17,331 bases of DNA from Planctomycetota bacterium (lineage in GTDB: Bacteria; Planctomycetota; Planctomycetia; Pirellulales; Pirellulaceae), in contig JAJSAJ010000251.1 in the NCBI GenBank assembly GCA_024274855.1, positions 1-17,331 on the forward strand. The letters run 5' to 3'. The first letter of the stretch is position 1. Each line of letters starts with the position of its first letter. Shown piece after piece: positions 7,759 to 15,546 of this stretch. The notes below the pieces were generated by a model that saw only the letters and a list, made by a program, of their open reading frames with translations, ran no database searches and was not told the DNA's origin. Made by a program: the position numbers and the translations under genes.

Positions 7759-10038
7759 CTAGAAGAAAACCTTGAAGAACCGGGTGATGTCATTGGCTGA
7801 CACAAAGACCATCAGTGCCAGCAGCAATGCGATTCCGATCAGAGTCAATGTGATCTGCAGACGTTCGTCAACCGGTTTTCCGGTAATTCCCTCGGCCGCA
7901 AGAAACACCATGTGTCCGCCATCGAGGGCCGGGATTGGCAGGAAATTTAGAATTGCCAGGTTGGCACTCAGGAACGTCAGGAACAACAATAGCCGGGCGA
8001 TCCCCTGTGAAGCTTCCGAGCCGGCCACTGCGGCGATCATAAGCGGTCCACCCAGGTTTTTGGGCGACAGTTCGAGCGTCACAAGTTTCCGCAGCACGGT
8101 GAGAACTCGAAACAGCTGTTCTTTCGTTTCACGTAGACCAAGGCTCCATGCCAAGCCCCACGAATCGGCCGTATGCACGCGTTGCAACGGACTCAGTCGC
8201 AGGCCTCGCTCAGAAGAAAACCACACCTTGGCAATCGTGGGAACCAGCACGGCCTTCATCTCCTGCCCACTCTGCTGATAGACCAGATTCAACTCGACGT
8301 CATCAGGCATTTTTTGCAGGATACCATGCACGTAAGGCCAGTTCTGCTTTTTCTCATCGAGCTCGATCGGCTTGTCGTAACGGCCAATTAGCATCTTGGC
8401 CAGTTCCGCGTTTTGCTCGTTCTTGATAGTAAAGAAGGCAGATGCCAGAACGTCGCCGGGTTGCATTCCGGCCGCTTCGGCCGGGCTGCCCGGTGTAACA
8501 GCCCCGACAATGTGACTGACCGGGTAGGCGACGCCAATCGCTTCGATGGCAACCAGAGAAGCGGGTCCGAAATCGGTGATGTACCGATAACGCGACTTGG
8601 GACGAACAACCAGTTTGACCGTCTTGCGATCACCGCCATCTACTCGTTCGACTTCCACGTCCACTTCACGGTCGATCCAGGCGCGAAATCGCTGCGGAAG
8701 TATGATCGGATCGCCAACCACCTGGCCATCGACCGACCGAATCACATCGCCCACTTGAAACCCGGCTGATTCGGCAGGCGATCCATTTCGGACCGCCTGA
8801 ATCGGACCGATTTCCATTTCCAGCCCGACTTGTTTCATGGGATTCGGCGGGAGCGTGATTTGGAGCAATTGGCGTGGTGCATCGGCCGACGTTTGGGGCT
8901 CGGCTCGCTCGACCATCAGTGTCACGCTTTGCCCGATCTTTCTCGCCAATGCGGCATCGAATTCATCGGCGGGGATATCCCCCTGCTCGTTTGCTCGAGC
9001 GGCAGAAAACCGAGTCCCGTCAACACCAACAATACGATCGCCTCCCAACAGAGGCTTATTGGTCCGACCGGCAGCCAAGTACGGGATTACGGGATGCTCT
9101 TTGGCCAACGTGGTGCTGATGGTTTGTCGAATCCCGATCATCACAAAATTGGCGATTCCCAGCTTCTTAAGGCGATCACTGGGGCGAAGCACAATCTGCT
9201 TGCGTTTGTTGTCCGGCAGTTGTAACGTGAATTGGATCGGTTGCGGTTCATCGCCCGTACCACTGTGGGCGACTTCTTGCTGAAGGTCCCACATGAAACG
9301 CAGATGTTCACTCTCTTGTCCGTCCTGTCCGATTTGAATGATACGGGATCCGATCGGGACATCGTTGACCCACGCCGGGGAGCCCGGAGTCGTGCCACCG
9401 ATCTCGCAGGGGTCATATTTAACGCCCATGTGATAAGCAACCGCGGCAAAGACAACCGCGAAGATCAAGTTCATCACCACTCCGGCCGAAATAATGGCCA
9501 TGCGCTGCGGGACGGACTTGGCCGGATAGCTGCGTGGATCCCACTCGAAATCGTCATTCTCTTCAGCGACACCCGACGCGCCGTCTTGCGATGCGGGCTT
9601 GCTCGATCCATCGGTCAACGAGGGATCTGCCGAGCCGGTTTTCGACGAGTCCTCCGATGGGACATCTGCGGGAGGGGAGTCGGCCTCCGCCTTGCGCAGT
9701 TTGATCCGTTCCGACTCCTTCTGGGCATTCGTTGGGTTATCGTCTTGGCCCAGCATCTTGACATAACCGCCAATTGGGATGATGCCGATCCCATACTCGG
9801 TCTCGCCCCATTGGTATCTGGCCAGCGCACTGGGCAATCGAACCGGTCCAATTCTGATCGGAACATCGAAACCGACGTAAAACTTCTCGCACTTGACGCC
9901 GCACGCTTTGGCGACGAGAAAATGCCCGAGCTCATGGACAAAAATCACAAGCCCAAGACCGATCAGGACTTTTAGGATCGTCCAAAGAACGTCGAGGGAC
10001 CCGAGCAAGGAAAACGAAGCGATTAAGTGCGAATCCAC
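7759..10038 (-). CDS. rseP: RseP-type site-2 zinc metalloprotease
   Basis: A 759-residue intramembrane protease (M50B). The first membrane segment holds HELGH at 35-39, and the second catalytic motif is NFLPIPALDGGH with LDG at 705-707. GGYVKMLG (90-97) and PQRMAIISAG (177-186) flank the usual re-entrant region. Relatives cleave anti-sigma factors and signal-peptide remnants within the membrane. It is far longer than E. coli RseP (about 450). There is a ~65-residue acidic Ser/Pro/Asp-rich insert (100-168), and about four PDZ-like modules are visible (around 205-290, 300-400, 405-480 and 500-600) where E. coli has two. The frame opens at 10062, but GTG at 10038 has the strong site GGGAGGAGGT 6 nt upstream. 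It overlaps the 3' end of dxr by 16 nt, a common gene order, implying co-transcription. Confidence 0.94.
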   Translation of the reverse strand: MDSHLIASFSLLGSLDVLWTILKVLIGLGLVIFVHELGHFLVAKACGVKCEKFYVGFDVPIRIGPVRLPSALARYQWGETEYGIGIIPIGGYVKMLGQDDNPTNAQKESERIKLRKAEADSPPADVPSEDSSKTGSADPSLTDGSSKPASQDGASGVAEENDDFEWDPRSYPAKSVPQRMAIISAGVVMNLIFAVVFAAVAYHMGVKYDPCEIGGTTPGSPAWVNDVPIGSRIIQIGQDGQESEHLRFMWDLQQEVAHSGTGDEPQPIQFTLQLPDNKRKQIVLRPSDRLKKLGIANFVMIGIRQTISTTLAKEHPVIPYLAAGRTNKPLLGGDRIVGVDGTRFSAARANEQGDIPADEFDAALARKIGQSVTLMVERAEPQTSADAPRQLLQITLPPNPMKQVGLEMEIGPIQAVRNGSPAESAGFQVGDVIRSVDGQVVGDPIILPQRFRAWIDREVDVEVERVDGGDRKTVKLVVRPKSRYRYITDFGPASLVAIEAIGVAYPVSHIVGAVTPGSPAEAAGMQPGDVLASAFFTIKNEQNAELAKMLIGRYDKPIELDEKKQNWPYVHGILQKMPDDVELNLVYQQSGQEMKAVLVPTIAKVWFSSERGLRLSPLQRVHTADSWGLAWSLGLRETKEQLFRVLTVLRKLVTLELSPKNLGGPLMIAAVAGSEASQGIARLLLFLTFLSANLAILNFLPIPALDGGHMVFLAAEGITGKPVDERLQITLTLIGIALLLALMVFVSANDITRFFKVFF

Positions 10039-11192
10039 CGAGCAACCTCCTCCCGCGCCCACCGATCACACTTCAACAAAGTGTCCAAGGTGGGATTGGG
10101 ATCATAGTCATGATGTTGTAATACTGCGTGGCAGGCGGGAACGATATCCATGAAACCGACGTGGCCTCCCAGGAAACCAGCAACCGCCGCCTCGTTCGCC
10201 GCGTTCAACACGGCTCCCGACGTTCCACCCACTCTCGCCACTTCGTGCCCCAATGCCAACGCGGGGAACCGCTCGGGATCAGGCGGCAGTAGCTCAAGCT
10301 GAAAAGACTGTTGCCAATTCATGCTCGGAGCGGGCACCGCCCAGCGATCAGGGTACGTCAATGCATACTGGATCGGCAACCGCATGTCCGGCGGACTCAG
10401 TTGAGCAATCAGTGAGCCATCTTGAAATTCGACCATCGAATGGATGATTGACTGCGGGTGCACCACCACCTCGATCTGATCAGGGGACAAATCAAACAAC
10501 CATCTGGCCTCGATAATCTCCAACGCTTTGTTCATCATCGTCGCCGAGTCTATCGTAACTTTCGGGCCCATGTCCCAGGTCGGATGCGCCAACGCCTGCC
10601 GCACCGTGACGTCTTGGAGTTGATCAACCGGCAGTTCGCGAAACGGTCCACCACTGGCCGTCAGGATGATTCGGCGAACATCCTTCCGATTGCCGGCTCG
10701 CAAACACTGAAAAACAGCACTATGTTCGCTATCGATCGGCAGAATGGTTGCGTTATGCTTCCTGGCAAGTGCCATCACCAACGGACCGCCAACAACCAAG
10801 GTCTCCTTGTTTGCCAGGGCGACGGTCTTGCCGGCCTCGATCGCCGCCCATGTGCTCGTCAACCCAGCGCTGCCGACAATCGCAGCCACCACCACATCTA
10901 CGTCCGAACGCTGGATCCAGTCGCACAGGCTGTCATGTCCTTCCAAGACGCGGACGGTCGAGGGCAAGGACGACCAATCAAACCGACCAGCCACGTTGAC
11001 GTCGGTTGCCGCAATCCAGTGCGGCGTTGTCGCCAATTCACGCGCCTGCTGACACAGCATCTCCAAGCGATTGTGGGCCGAAAGCCCCACCGCATTCAAC
11101 TTGCCATTGCTGGCGCGTATCACACTAAGCGTGCTACGACCGATACTACCGGTGGAACCGAGAATGGCGATGTTGCGAGGGTACTCGGGCAT
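10023..11192 (-). CDS. dxr: 1-deoxy-D-xylulose 5-phosphate reductoisomerase
   Basis: A 389-residue cytosolic enzyme that converts 1-deoxy-D-xylulose 5-phosphate to 2-C-methyl-D-erythritol 4-phosphate with NADPH, the committed step of the non-mevalonate isoprenoid pathway. Visible motifs: the NADPH-binding GSTGSIG (12-18), ALANKETLV (125-133), the metal ligands in PIDSEHSAVF (Asp154, Glu156), SGGPFRE (180-186), HPTWDMG (203-209) and TIDSATMMNKALEIIEA with Glu225. Length and motif order match the family. The start is ATG 11192 with no obvious Shine-Dalgarno site. rseP begins inside its last codons. The upstream side faces the long gap with repeat copy B, whose near end is about 44 nt from the start codon, so the promoter probably lies in or beside the repeat. 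Confidence 0.97.
   Translation of the reverse strand: MPEYPRNIAILGSTGSIGRSTLSVIRASNGKLNAVGLSAHNRLEMLCQQARELATTPHWIAATDVNVAGRFDWSSLPSTVRVLEGHDSLCDWIQRSDVDVVVAAIVGSAGLTSTWAAIEAGKTVALANKETLVVGGPLVMALARKHNATILPIDSEHSAVFQCLRAGNRKDVRRIILTASGGPFRELPVDQLQDVTVRQALAHPTWDMGPKVTIDSATMMNKALEIIEARWLFDLSPDQIEVVVHPQSIIHSMVEFQDGSLIAQLSPPDMRLPIQYALTYPDRWAVPAPSMNWQQSFQLELLPPDPERFPALALGHEVARVGGTSGAVLNAANEAAVAGFLGGHVGFMDIVPACHAVLQHHDYDPNPTLDTLLKCDRWAREEVARWIRT
10045..10054 (-). promoter_or_regulatory. Shine-Dalgarno site deciding the rseP start
   Basis: GGGAGGAGGT on the minus strand, 6 nt before GTG 10038 and inside the end of dxr. It excludes the upstream GTG at 10062, which lies before this site. It supports translation of rseP as an overlapping downstream cistron. 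Confidence 0.75.
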
Positions 11193-11235
11193 TAAACCAG
11201 ACGATCCAGCGGAGAACTCTGCTTAGAACATAGGG

Positions 11236-11342
11236 CGGCAGGGCCGCAACCAAATCCAAACTACCACTCGGGCCCCCAATGGCCCGCTTCCGTTGGTCGC
11301 TCGAACTCGGTCACACACGTAACGATCTTTGAAGTTAGTAAT
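11236..11342 (+). repeat. Dispersed repeat, copy B
   Basis: Plus-oriented copy of the repeat in A (5945-6050) and C (11851-11928). It contains the full left block GGCAGGGCCGCAACCAAATC as well as CGTTGGTCGCT, TAACGATCTTTGA and TTAGTAATA. It lies 44 nt upstream of the dxr start, in the opposite orientation to that gene. Confidence 0.75.
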
Positions 11343-11850
11343 AAAGGGCGAACCCTGTGGCCAAGCGTCCCCAGGTGAATTGAAACACACTTGCTATTTG
11401 CTGGACCGTTTCGGCCGCATTTTCCAGAACATTCGTCATGAGAAGTGCTCAAGGGCAAACAGCACAGTCAAAAACGGACCGTCGACTGTCAATCGCTCGA
11501 CAGCACATGGTAGGTTAAAACATCCGTTCTCTCAAGAACTTATGAAATGCGAGCGTCCGGGACGCAGCCCGCCGATTTGGCATACGTTGCCCAATTTGGC
11601 GGATTGACCAGCGCGTCGGCACAACACAATTCATGCGCCGAGCGCGAAAGGATAGCAATCGGACCAACGAGCCACGAAACAGCAACATAACCCGCGACAC
11701 ATTCTAGACTTGCGTTCGCCGTCCCACAACCCAGCTCTCAGTTTCCGAGTGGGCAAATGCCAACAGCAGCGTATAATAGTAGACTATGTGCCTTTCCGCT
11801 GCCCAAGTCTGTTGAACAAGGAAGCCATGTCGTAATGCTGGCTCCGAGCT

Positions 11851-11928
11851 ACCGCTCGGCGTCCCATTAACCCGCTCCCGTTGGTCGCTGAACTTGGGCA
11901 AGCACCTAACGATTTTGAGGTTAGTAAT
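11851..11928 (+). repeat. Dispersed repeat, copy C
   Basis: A shorter, more diverged plus-oriented copy. It retains ACCGCTCGG, CCCGCTCCCGTTGGTCGCT, the TAACGAT...TTGAGGTTAGTAAT block and the spacing between them, but lacks the left GGCAGGGCCGC block. It lies 509 bp after copy B in the same orientation. Confidence 0.7.
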
Positions 11929-11965
11929 CCAGAGTGGCAATGTCTAGCTGACAGGTGCGTTAATG

Positions 11966-11981
11966 AATCGCCGCGGCGATT
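11966..11981. repeat. Perfect 16-bp palindrome AATCGCCGCGGCGATT
   Basis: A perfect inverted repeat with no spacer, centred at 11973/11974, about 390 nt upstream of ftsH. It could be a dimeric regulator's operator. A palindrome of this length has an expected chance count of about 0.26 in a window this size, so it may be accidental. Confidence 0.3.
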
Positions 11982-12303
11982 TGCACTTAGCAGGGGGTAA
12001 CCCGAATCAGGCCCTTGATGTCGAACGGCCGATAGCCTGCCGGAAGCACCCGTTCAAGACACTCAATACCTACCCAACCCCCATGTCGCGAAAAGGGCTT
12101 TTCTGTAAGTATACAGACGATGTCCGTGGACAGGCCGACTAAGCGTTCTCGCGTCAAGCGTATCGATCCAGGCGGCCCCGGACGATGAGGTGAAAATGGC
12201 TGAGAGGATCCGTTTTGACCGGCGACACGTATCGCGACGATCGGAAAGTGAACGTGTCGAGAGACGCTTTGGGGACAACCGATCACACACGATCAGAACA
12301 GTT

Positions 12304-12328
12304 GATGCCCGGCAGCGGTGCCGGCATC
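12304..12328 (+). promoter_or_regulatory. Hairpin in the ftsH leader
   Basis: GATGCCCGGCA and TGCCGGCATC pair over 10 bp with one bulged C and a GCGG loop, ending 14 nt before the GAGGT ribosome site (12343-12347) and 25 nt before the ATG. It is not followed by a T-run, so it is not a typical terminator. A role in translation initiation or mRNA stability is only inference. Confidence 0.35.
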
Positions 12329-12353
12329 GTGAATACTCGTACGAGGTCTACCG

Positions 12354-12752
12354 ATGACACAAGAAGATGGCTCGAACCGAAAGAGCTCGGAAAACAAGTC
12401 AAACGGCCAAAATATCGTGCTCTACCTTGTCGCGGTAGCCGCCGGGGCAGCACTCCTGGTCATGTGGGTGGTAAAAACCAACAATCCGGTAATCACGTAT
12501 CAAGATTTCCTTCAGTTGGTCGATGTCAACCAGCCGGGCGTTCAGAGCGATGGCTCGATCGTGGTTCAAACCGAACACGCAGGAAAACCGGTACGCGTCC
12601 GCTACACCAATCTGCGCAATGTTTCGATTGGTGACCGGACGATCCACGGCACAGTCGACCTCGAGTATCTGACACCCGTTCGCGGCGACACGAAGCGATC
12701 GGGAGTCAAGTTTGTTACGTACAAAAGCAATTCAGATGCCGTCGAAGCCTAA
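12354..12752 (+). CDS. ftsH: FtsH N-terminal part: first membrane helix and periplasmic domain
   Basis: 132 codons matching the start of FtsH: a short polar N-terminus, membrane helix 1 (about 21-40), then the extracytoplasmic domain starting ITYQDFLQLVD and ending VKFVTYKSNSDAVEA. GAGGT lies 6 nt before the ATG, so initiation looks sound. A TAA at 12750-12752 stops the frame just before the segment leading to membrane helix 2. The next codon, in the same frame, is the TTG that opens the AAA/peptidase part. Read through the stop, the two parts make one 684-codon FtsH of normal domain order. Either this is a nonsense-interrupted gene, a sequence error, or a two-subunit FtsH. On its own this piece has no catalytic domain. 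Confidence 0.85.
   Translation: MTQEDGSNRKSSENKSNGQNIVLYLVAVAAGAALLVMWVVKTNNPVITYQDFLQLVDVNQPGVQSDGSIVVQTEHAGKPVRVRYTNLRNVSIGDRTIHGTVDLEYLTPVRGDTKRSGVKFVTYKSNSDAVEA
12750..12752 (+). other. In-frame TAA interrupting ftsH
   Basis: The codons read GTC GAA GCC TAA TTG AAC AAG, with both halves in one frame and no base missing. A single base change (for example from GAA, CAA or AAA) would restore a continuous FtsH. No good ribosome site precedes the TTG. Confidence 0.85.
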
Positions 12753-14408
12753 TTGAACAAGCGGCTTCAGAGCAGTACGTTGAAGTGGACGAACGATCCG
12801 GAACCGAGTGCATGGCGTGCTTACCTGCCAATGCTGGTTTTGACCGGTGTCCTGGTCTTGTTCTTCCTTGTCATGATGCGTCGTTTGGGCGGAGCTGGCT
12901 CGCCCATGCAATTTGGACGAAGCCGCGGCAAGCTTTACGCGATGGAGGATCTCGGGGTTACCTTCGACGATGTCGCGGGAATTGACGAAGCGGTTGAAGA
13001 GGTGCGTGAAGTCGTGGGTTTCCTGCGATCTCCTGAAAAGTACCAACGTCTGGGAGGTCGAATCCCCAAGGGCGTCCTGTTAGTCGGACCGCCTGGAACC
13101 GGCAAGACGTTGCTGGCAAAAGCGATTGCGGGAGAAGCCGGAGTGCCTTTTTTCAGTCTTTCCGGGAGCGACTTTGTCGAGATGTTTGTCGGAGTCGGAG
13201 CGGCCCGGGTACGCGACATGTTCCAACAGGCCGAGGCAAAGGCACCGTGCATTATCTTTATTGACGAAATGGACGCCCTGGGAAAAACTCGAGGGGCAAG
13301 CATCGTCGGGGGTCACGACGAACGCGAACAAACACTCAACGCCCTGTTGGTTCAGATGGACGGCTTCGAATCCAACTCGGGCGTTATCGTGATGGCGGCG
13401 ACGAATCGTCCGGAAACGCTCGATCAAGCGTTATTACGTCCGGGCCGTTTCGACCGCCAAGTATTGGTTGATCGCCCTGACATCCGTGGCCGAGAGGACA
13501 TCTTAAAAGTACACGTCAAGAACGTAAAGCTGGATGGCAAGATTGCCTTGCACGAAGTGGCGGCCATCACCCCCGGTTTTGCCGGAGCGGACTTGGCCAA
13601 TCTGGTCAACGAGGCCGCACTGCTGGCCGCCAGGCGTGAAAAATCGACTGTTGGCATTTCCGAGTTCAATGAGGCAGTCGAACGGGTGACGGCAGGCCTG
13701 GAAAAGAAACAACGCGTCATGGACGCGGACGAAAAGGAACGCGTCGCCTATCATGAAAGCGGCCATGCACTGGTCGCCGTCAGCCTGCCAAATACCTACC
13801 CGGTTCACAAAGTCTCGATCATTCCACGAGGCGTCGCGGGACTCGGCTATACGCTCCAACGCCCCGAAGGGGATCGGTTCCTGATGACGCAGTCCGAATT
13901 GGAAAGCCGAATTCAGGTTTTGATGGGCGGCACAATCGCCGAGGAGCTGATCTATAACGACATCTCCACCGGTGCACAAAATGACTTGCAACGGGCGACC
14001 GACATTGCTCGGAGCATGGTAACGGAATTTGGCATGAGCCGGTTGGGACGCGTGAACTATCATGGCGGAACGCGATCGGCCTTCCTGATGTCACCGGACG
14101 ACGGAGCGCATGCACACAGCGAACAGACAGCTCGAGAGATCGACCAAGAAATCCAGCGAATCATCAGCACCGCAATCGAACGTGTTCGGCATATTCTGGA
14201 ACTTCGCCACGCATCGCTCGAAGGAATCTCTCGACGCTTGGTCGAAGTTGAAGCAATTGACTCAGAGGAGCTGAGTCGAATCGTCGAAGAGACATCTCCC
14301 GGGCCGTTCGTCATGCCCGGCACAACGGAACAACCTGGCCGTCTCTTGTCGAGTGATCCCGCCGAGTCGTCCGGGGAAAGCTCGCCAGAACGCCAGGACG
14401 CATCCTGA
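12753..14408 (+). CDS. ftsH: FtsH AAA+ ATPase and zinc metalloprotease part
   Basis: 551 residues from a TTG codon abutting the TAA. Order: short juxtamembrane segment, membrane helix 2 (about 24-42), AAA module with Walker A GPPGTGKT (112-119), pore motif MFVGVGA (144-150), Walker B IIFIDEMD (167-174) and second region of homology AATNRPE...RPGRFDR with Arg229 and Arg232. The M41 peptidase has HESGH (334-338) and the third zinc ligand Asp411 in TGAQNDLQRAT. All catalytic residues are present. FtsH is a hexameric inner-membrane protease that degrades misfolded and regulatory proteins. The TTG lacks a clear Shine-Dalgarno site, so expression would need reinitiation after the TAA or stop readthrough. 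The next in-frame ATG (Met27) would cut into helix 2. A hairpin follows the TGA by 11 nt. Confidence 0.95.
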   Translation: MNKRLQSSTLKWTNDPEPSAWRAYLPMLVLTGVLVLFFLVMMRRLGGAGSPMQFGRSRGKLYAMEDLGVTFDDVAGIDEAVEEVREVVGFLRSPEKYQRLGGRIPKGVLLVGPPGTGKTLLAKAIAGEAGVPFFSLSGSDFVEMFVGVGAARVRDMFQQAEAKAPCIIFIDEMDALGKTRGASIVGGHDEREQTLNALLVQMDGFESNSGVIVMAATNRPETLDQALLRPGRFDRQVLVDRPDIRGREDILKVHVKNVKLDGKIALHEVAAITPGFAGADLANLVNEAALLAARREKSTVGISEFNEAVERVTAGLEKKQRVMDADEKERVAYHESGHALVAVSLPNTYPVHKVSIIPRGVAGLGYTLQRPEGDRFLMTQSELESRIQVLMGGTIAEELIYNDISTGAQNDLQRATDIARSMVTEFGMSRLGRVNYHGGTRSAFLMSPDDGAHAHSEQTAREIDQEIQRIISTAIERVRHILELRHASLEGISRRLVEVEAIDSEELSRIVEETSPGPFVMPGTTEQPGRLLSSDPAESSGESSPERQDAS

Positions 14409-14419
14409 AACCGACCAGA

Positions 14420-14443
14420 AACCCCGTTTACTGCAACGGGGTT
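14420..14443 (+). terminator. Hairpin downstream of ftsH
   Basis: Perfect 9-bp inverted repeat AACCCCGTT/AACGGGGTT with a 6-nt loop, starting 11 nt after the ftsH stop. There is no T-run on either side, so it is terminator-like rather than a canonical intrinsic terminator. Confidence 0.55.
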
Positions 14444-14481
14444 CAATCAACCGCAAACGGCGTGTGCGCGGAATCCGCGAC

Positions 14482-14516
14482 GTAACCGTTCACGGCCCTT
14501 GGCTGGGAACGGTTAC
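14482..14516 (-). terminator. Hairpin downstream of sdhB
   Basis: Perfect 10-bp inverted repeat GTAACCGTTC/GAACGGTTAC with a 15-nt loop that can pair further (GCC/GGC). It lies about 58 nt past the sdhB stop in the minus direction, between convergent genes. No T-run follows, so function as a terminator is inferred from position. Confidence 0.45.
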
Positions 14517-14574
14517 CGATCGAACAGCGGCCGCATCGCCCCAAACCTTTTCGGGACCCGTTCCTGGATCGCGT

Positions 14575-15426
14575 CTAGCGATCGAACCACGACTTCACGG
14601 CGTGAATCGTGGTAGCGCGGCCCGCTTGGGCGATCGAAGTCGTCAGCGGAATCTCCTTGGGACAGACCTGCACGCAGTTTTGCGCGTTGCCACAGATCTG
14701 AACGCCCCCTTGGCTGCTCAAAACATCCCATCGTTCGCTGGCATGGTAACGACCTGTTGGATGTGCATTAAACAAGATCGCCTGGCTGATGCCGTGGGGT
14801 CCAATAAAGTGCTGGCTATAAAGCGTCTCCTGACGCTGCTCGAACTCCTCAGCCGTTTCGCCCTCCATGCGTGTCACATCGAGCAACGCGTACTGTGGAC
14901 AAGCCTCGACGCAACAGCCACAAGTCATGCATTTACTTAGTGGATAGAGGTGTTCCTGTGTCTGTGGAGTTTGGCGAGGTCCGGGCCCCGCATCATGGTA
15001 GCCGTCGACTGGAATCCAAGCCTTAATGTGTGTCAACGCGTGAAACAAACGGTTACGATCAACCATCAGATCGCGGATGACCGGAAACTTGGTCATCGGT
15101 CGCAGCTCGATGGCGGTCGGCTGATCATCTAGCAAACGATCGACCAGTGCCGAGCAAGCTTGGCGCACGACACCGTTGATCAGCATCGTACATGCACCAC
15201 AGATCTCTTCCAGGCAATTGCATTCCCAGACCACCGGGGTCACTTTCTTGTCATCGATCGTCGCCGGATGAGCAGCGATCTTCTGCAAAACGCTGATCAC
15301 GTTCATGTCGGATTCATACTTGACTCGATGACGTTCCCAGTAACTCGCCCGACCGGGACCATCCTGGCGGAGTATGCGCACATTGATGAATTCAGGGGCG
15401 TTGCGTCCGTTTTGCGTCGCAGCCAT
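14575..15426 (-). CDS. sdhB: Succinate dehydrogenase iron-sulfur subunit
   Basis: A 283-residue subunit carrying electrons from the flavin in SdhA to quinone in respiratory complex II, on the cytoplasmic face of the membrane. [2Fe-2S] ligands: Cys71, Cys76, Cys79 in CLEEICGAC and Cys91. The ferredoxin-like half has CMTCGCCVEACP (Cys166, 169, 172, 176) and CGNAQNCVQVCP (Cys245, 251, 255) for the [4Fe-4S] and [3Fe-4S] clusters. Extra cysteines at 69 and 171 lie beside the cluster ligands. The frame is open to 15525, but ATG 15426 has GAGGTGA 8 nt upstream and begins where homology should start. It lies 120 nt downstream of sdhA, presumably in one operon. Fumarate reductase is a possible alternative direction of the same enzyme class. 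Confidence 0.96.
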   Translation of the reverse strand: MAATQNGRNAPEFINVRILRQDGPGRASYWERHRVKYESDMNVISVLQKIAAHPATIDDKKVTPVVWECNCLEEICGACTMLINGVVRQACSALVDRLLDDQPTAIELRPMTKFPVIRDLMVDRNRLFHALTHIKAWIPVDGYHDAGPGPRQTPQTQEHLYPLSKCMTCGCCVEACPQYALLDVTRMEGETAEEFEQRQETLYSQHFIGPHGISQAILFNAHPTGRYHASERWDVLSSQGGVQICGNAQNCVQVCPKEIPLTTSIAQAGRATTIHAVKSWFDR

Positions 15427-15434
15427 CGTTAGAA

Positions 15435-15441
15435 TCACCTC
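15435..15441 (-). promoter_or_regulatory. Shine-Dalgarno site deciding the sdhB start
   Basis: GAGGTGA on the minus strand, 8 nt before ATG 15426. It supports this start over the 33-codon upstream extension. Confidence 0.7.
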
Positions 15442-15546
15442 AAATAATAAGCAGTCTCTTGTCGTACGCGTCAGGCGATCGTGTCGCGGTCCTTCCGCTT
15501 CGCGCCAACGCGTTCCCTTCTTCAAACTAAAACCAGCCGCCCACCA

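Larger units (their letters stand above)
11193..12353. other. 1.16-kb gene-free region between dxr and ftsH
   Basis: No reading frame here shows protein-like composition, a motif or a ribosome site. It is the shared upstream region of divergent dxr (minus) and ftsH (plus). It contains repeat copies B and C, a perfect 16-bp palindrome (11966-11981) and a leader hairpin before ftsH (12304-12328). An isolated TATAAT at 11772-11777 has no matching -35. I see no tRNA or recognisable structured RNA. Confidence 0.55.

Noticed and set aside
10458..11195. Plus-strand 245-codon open frame antisense to dxr
   Set aside because: It lies opposite a complete dxr with all catalytic motifs; the His/Arg/Gln-rich composition is typical of an antisense shadow in GC-rich DNA.
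11772..11777. Perfect TATAAT on the plus strand
   Set aside because: No -35-like hexamer at 16-18 bp and no gene close downstream (ftsH starts about 580 bp later), so it is probably coincidental.
11704..11940. Minus-strand 78-codon frame covering repeat copy C
   Set aside because: The peptide (with RERVNGTPSGS) comes from translating the repeat; I recall such peptides in over-called planctomycete ORFs. No ribosome site, and copies A and B do not keep the same frame.
12215..12634. Plus-strand 139-codon frame overlapping the ftsH N-terminal part
   Set aside because: It is out of frame with a clear FtsH membrane/periplasmic segment and has a low-complexity Arg/Gly/Thr composition.
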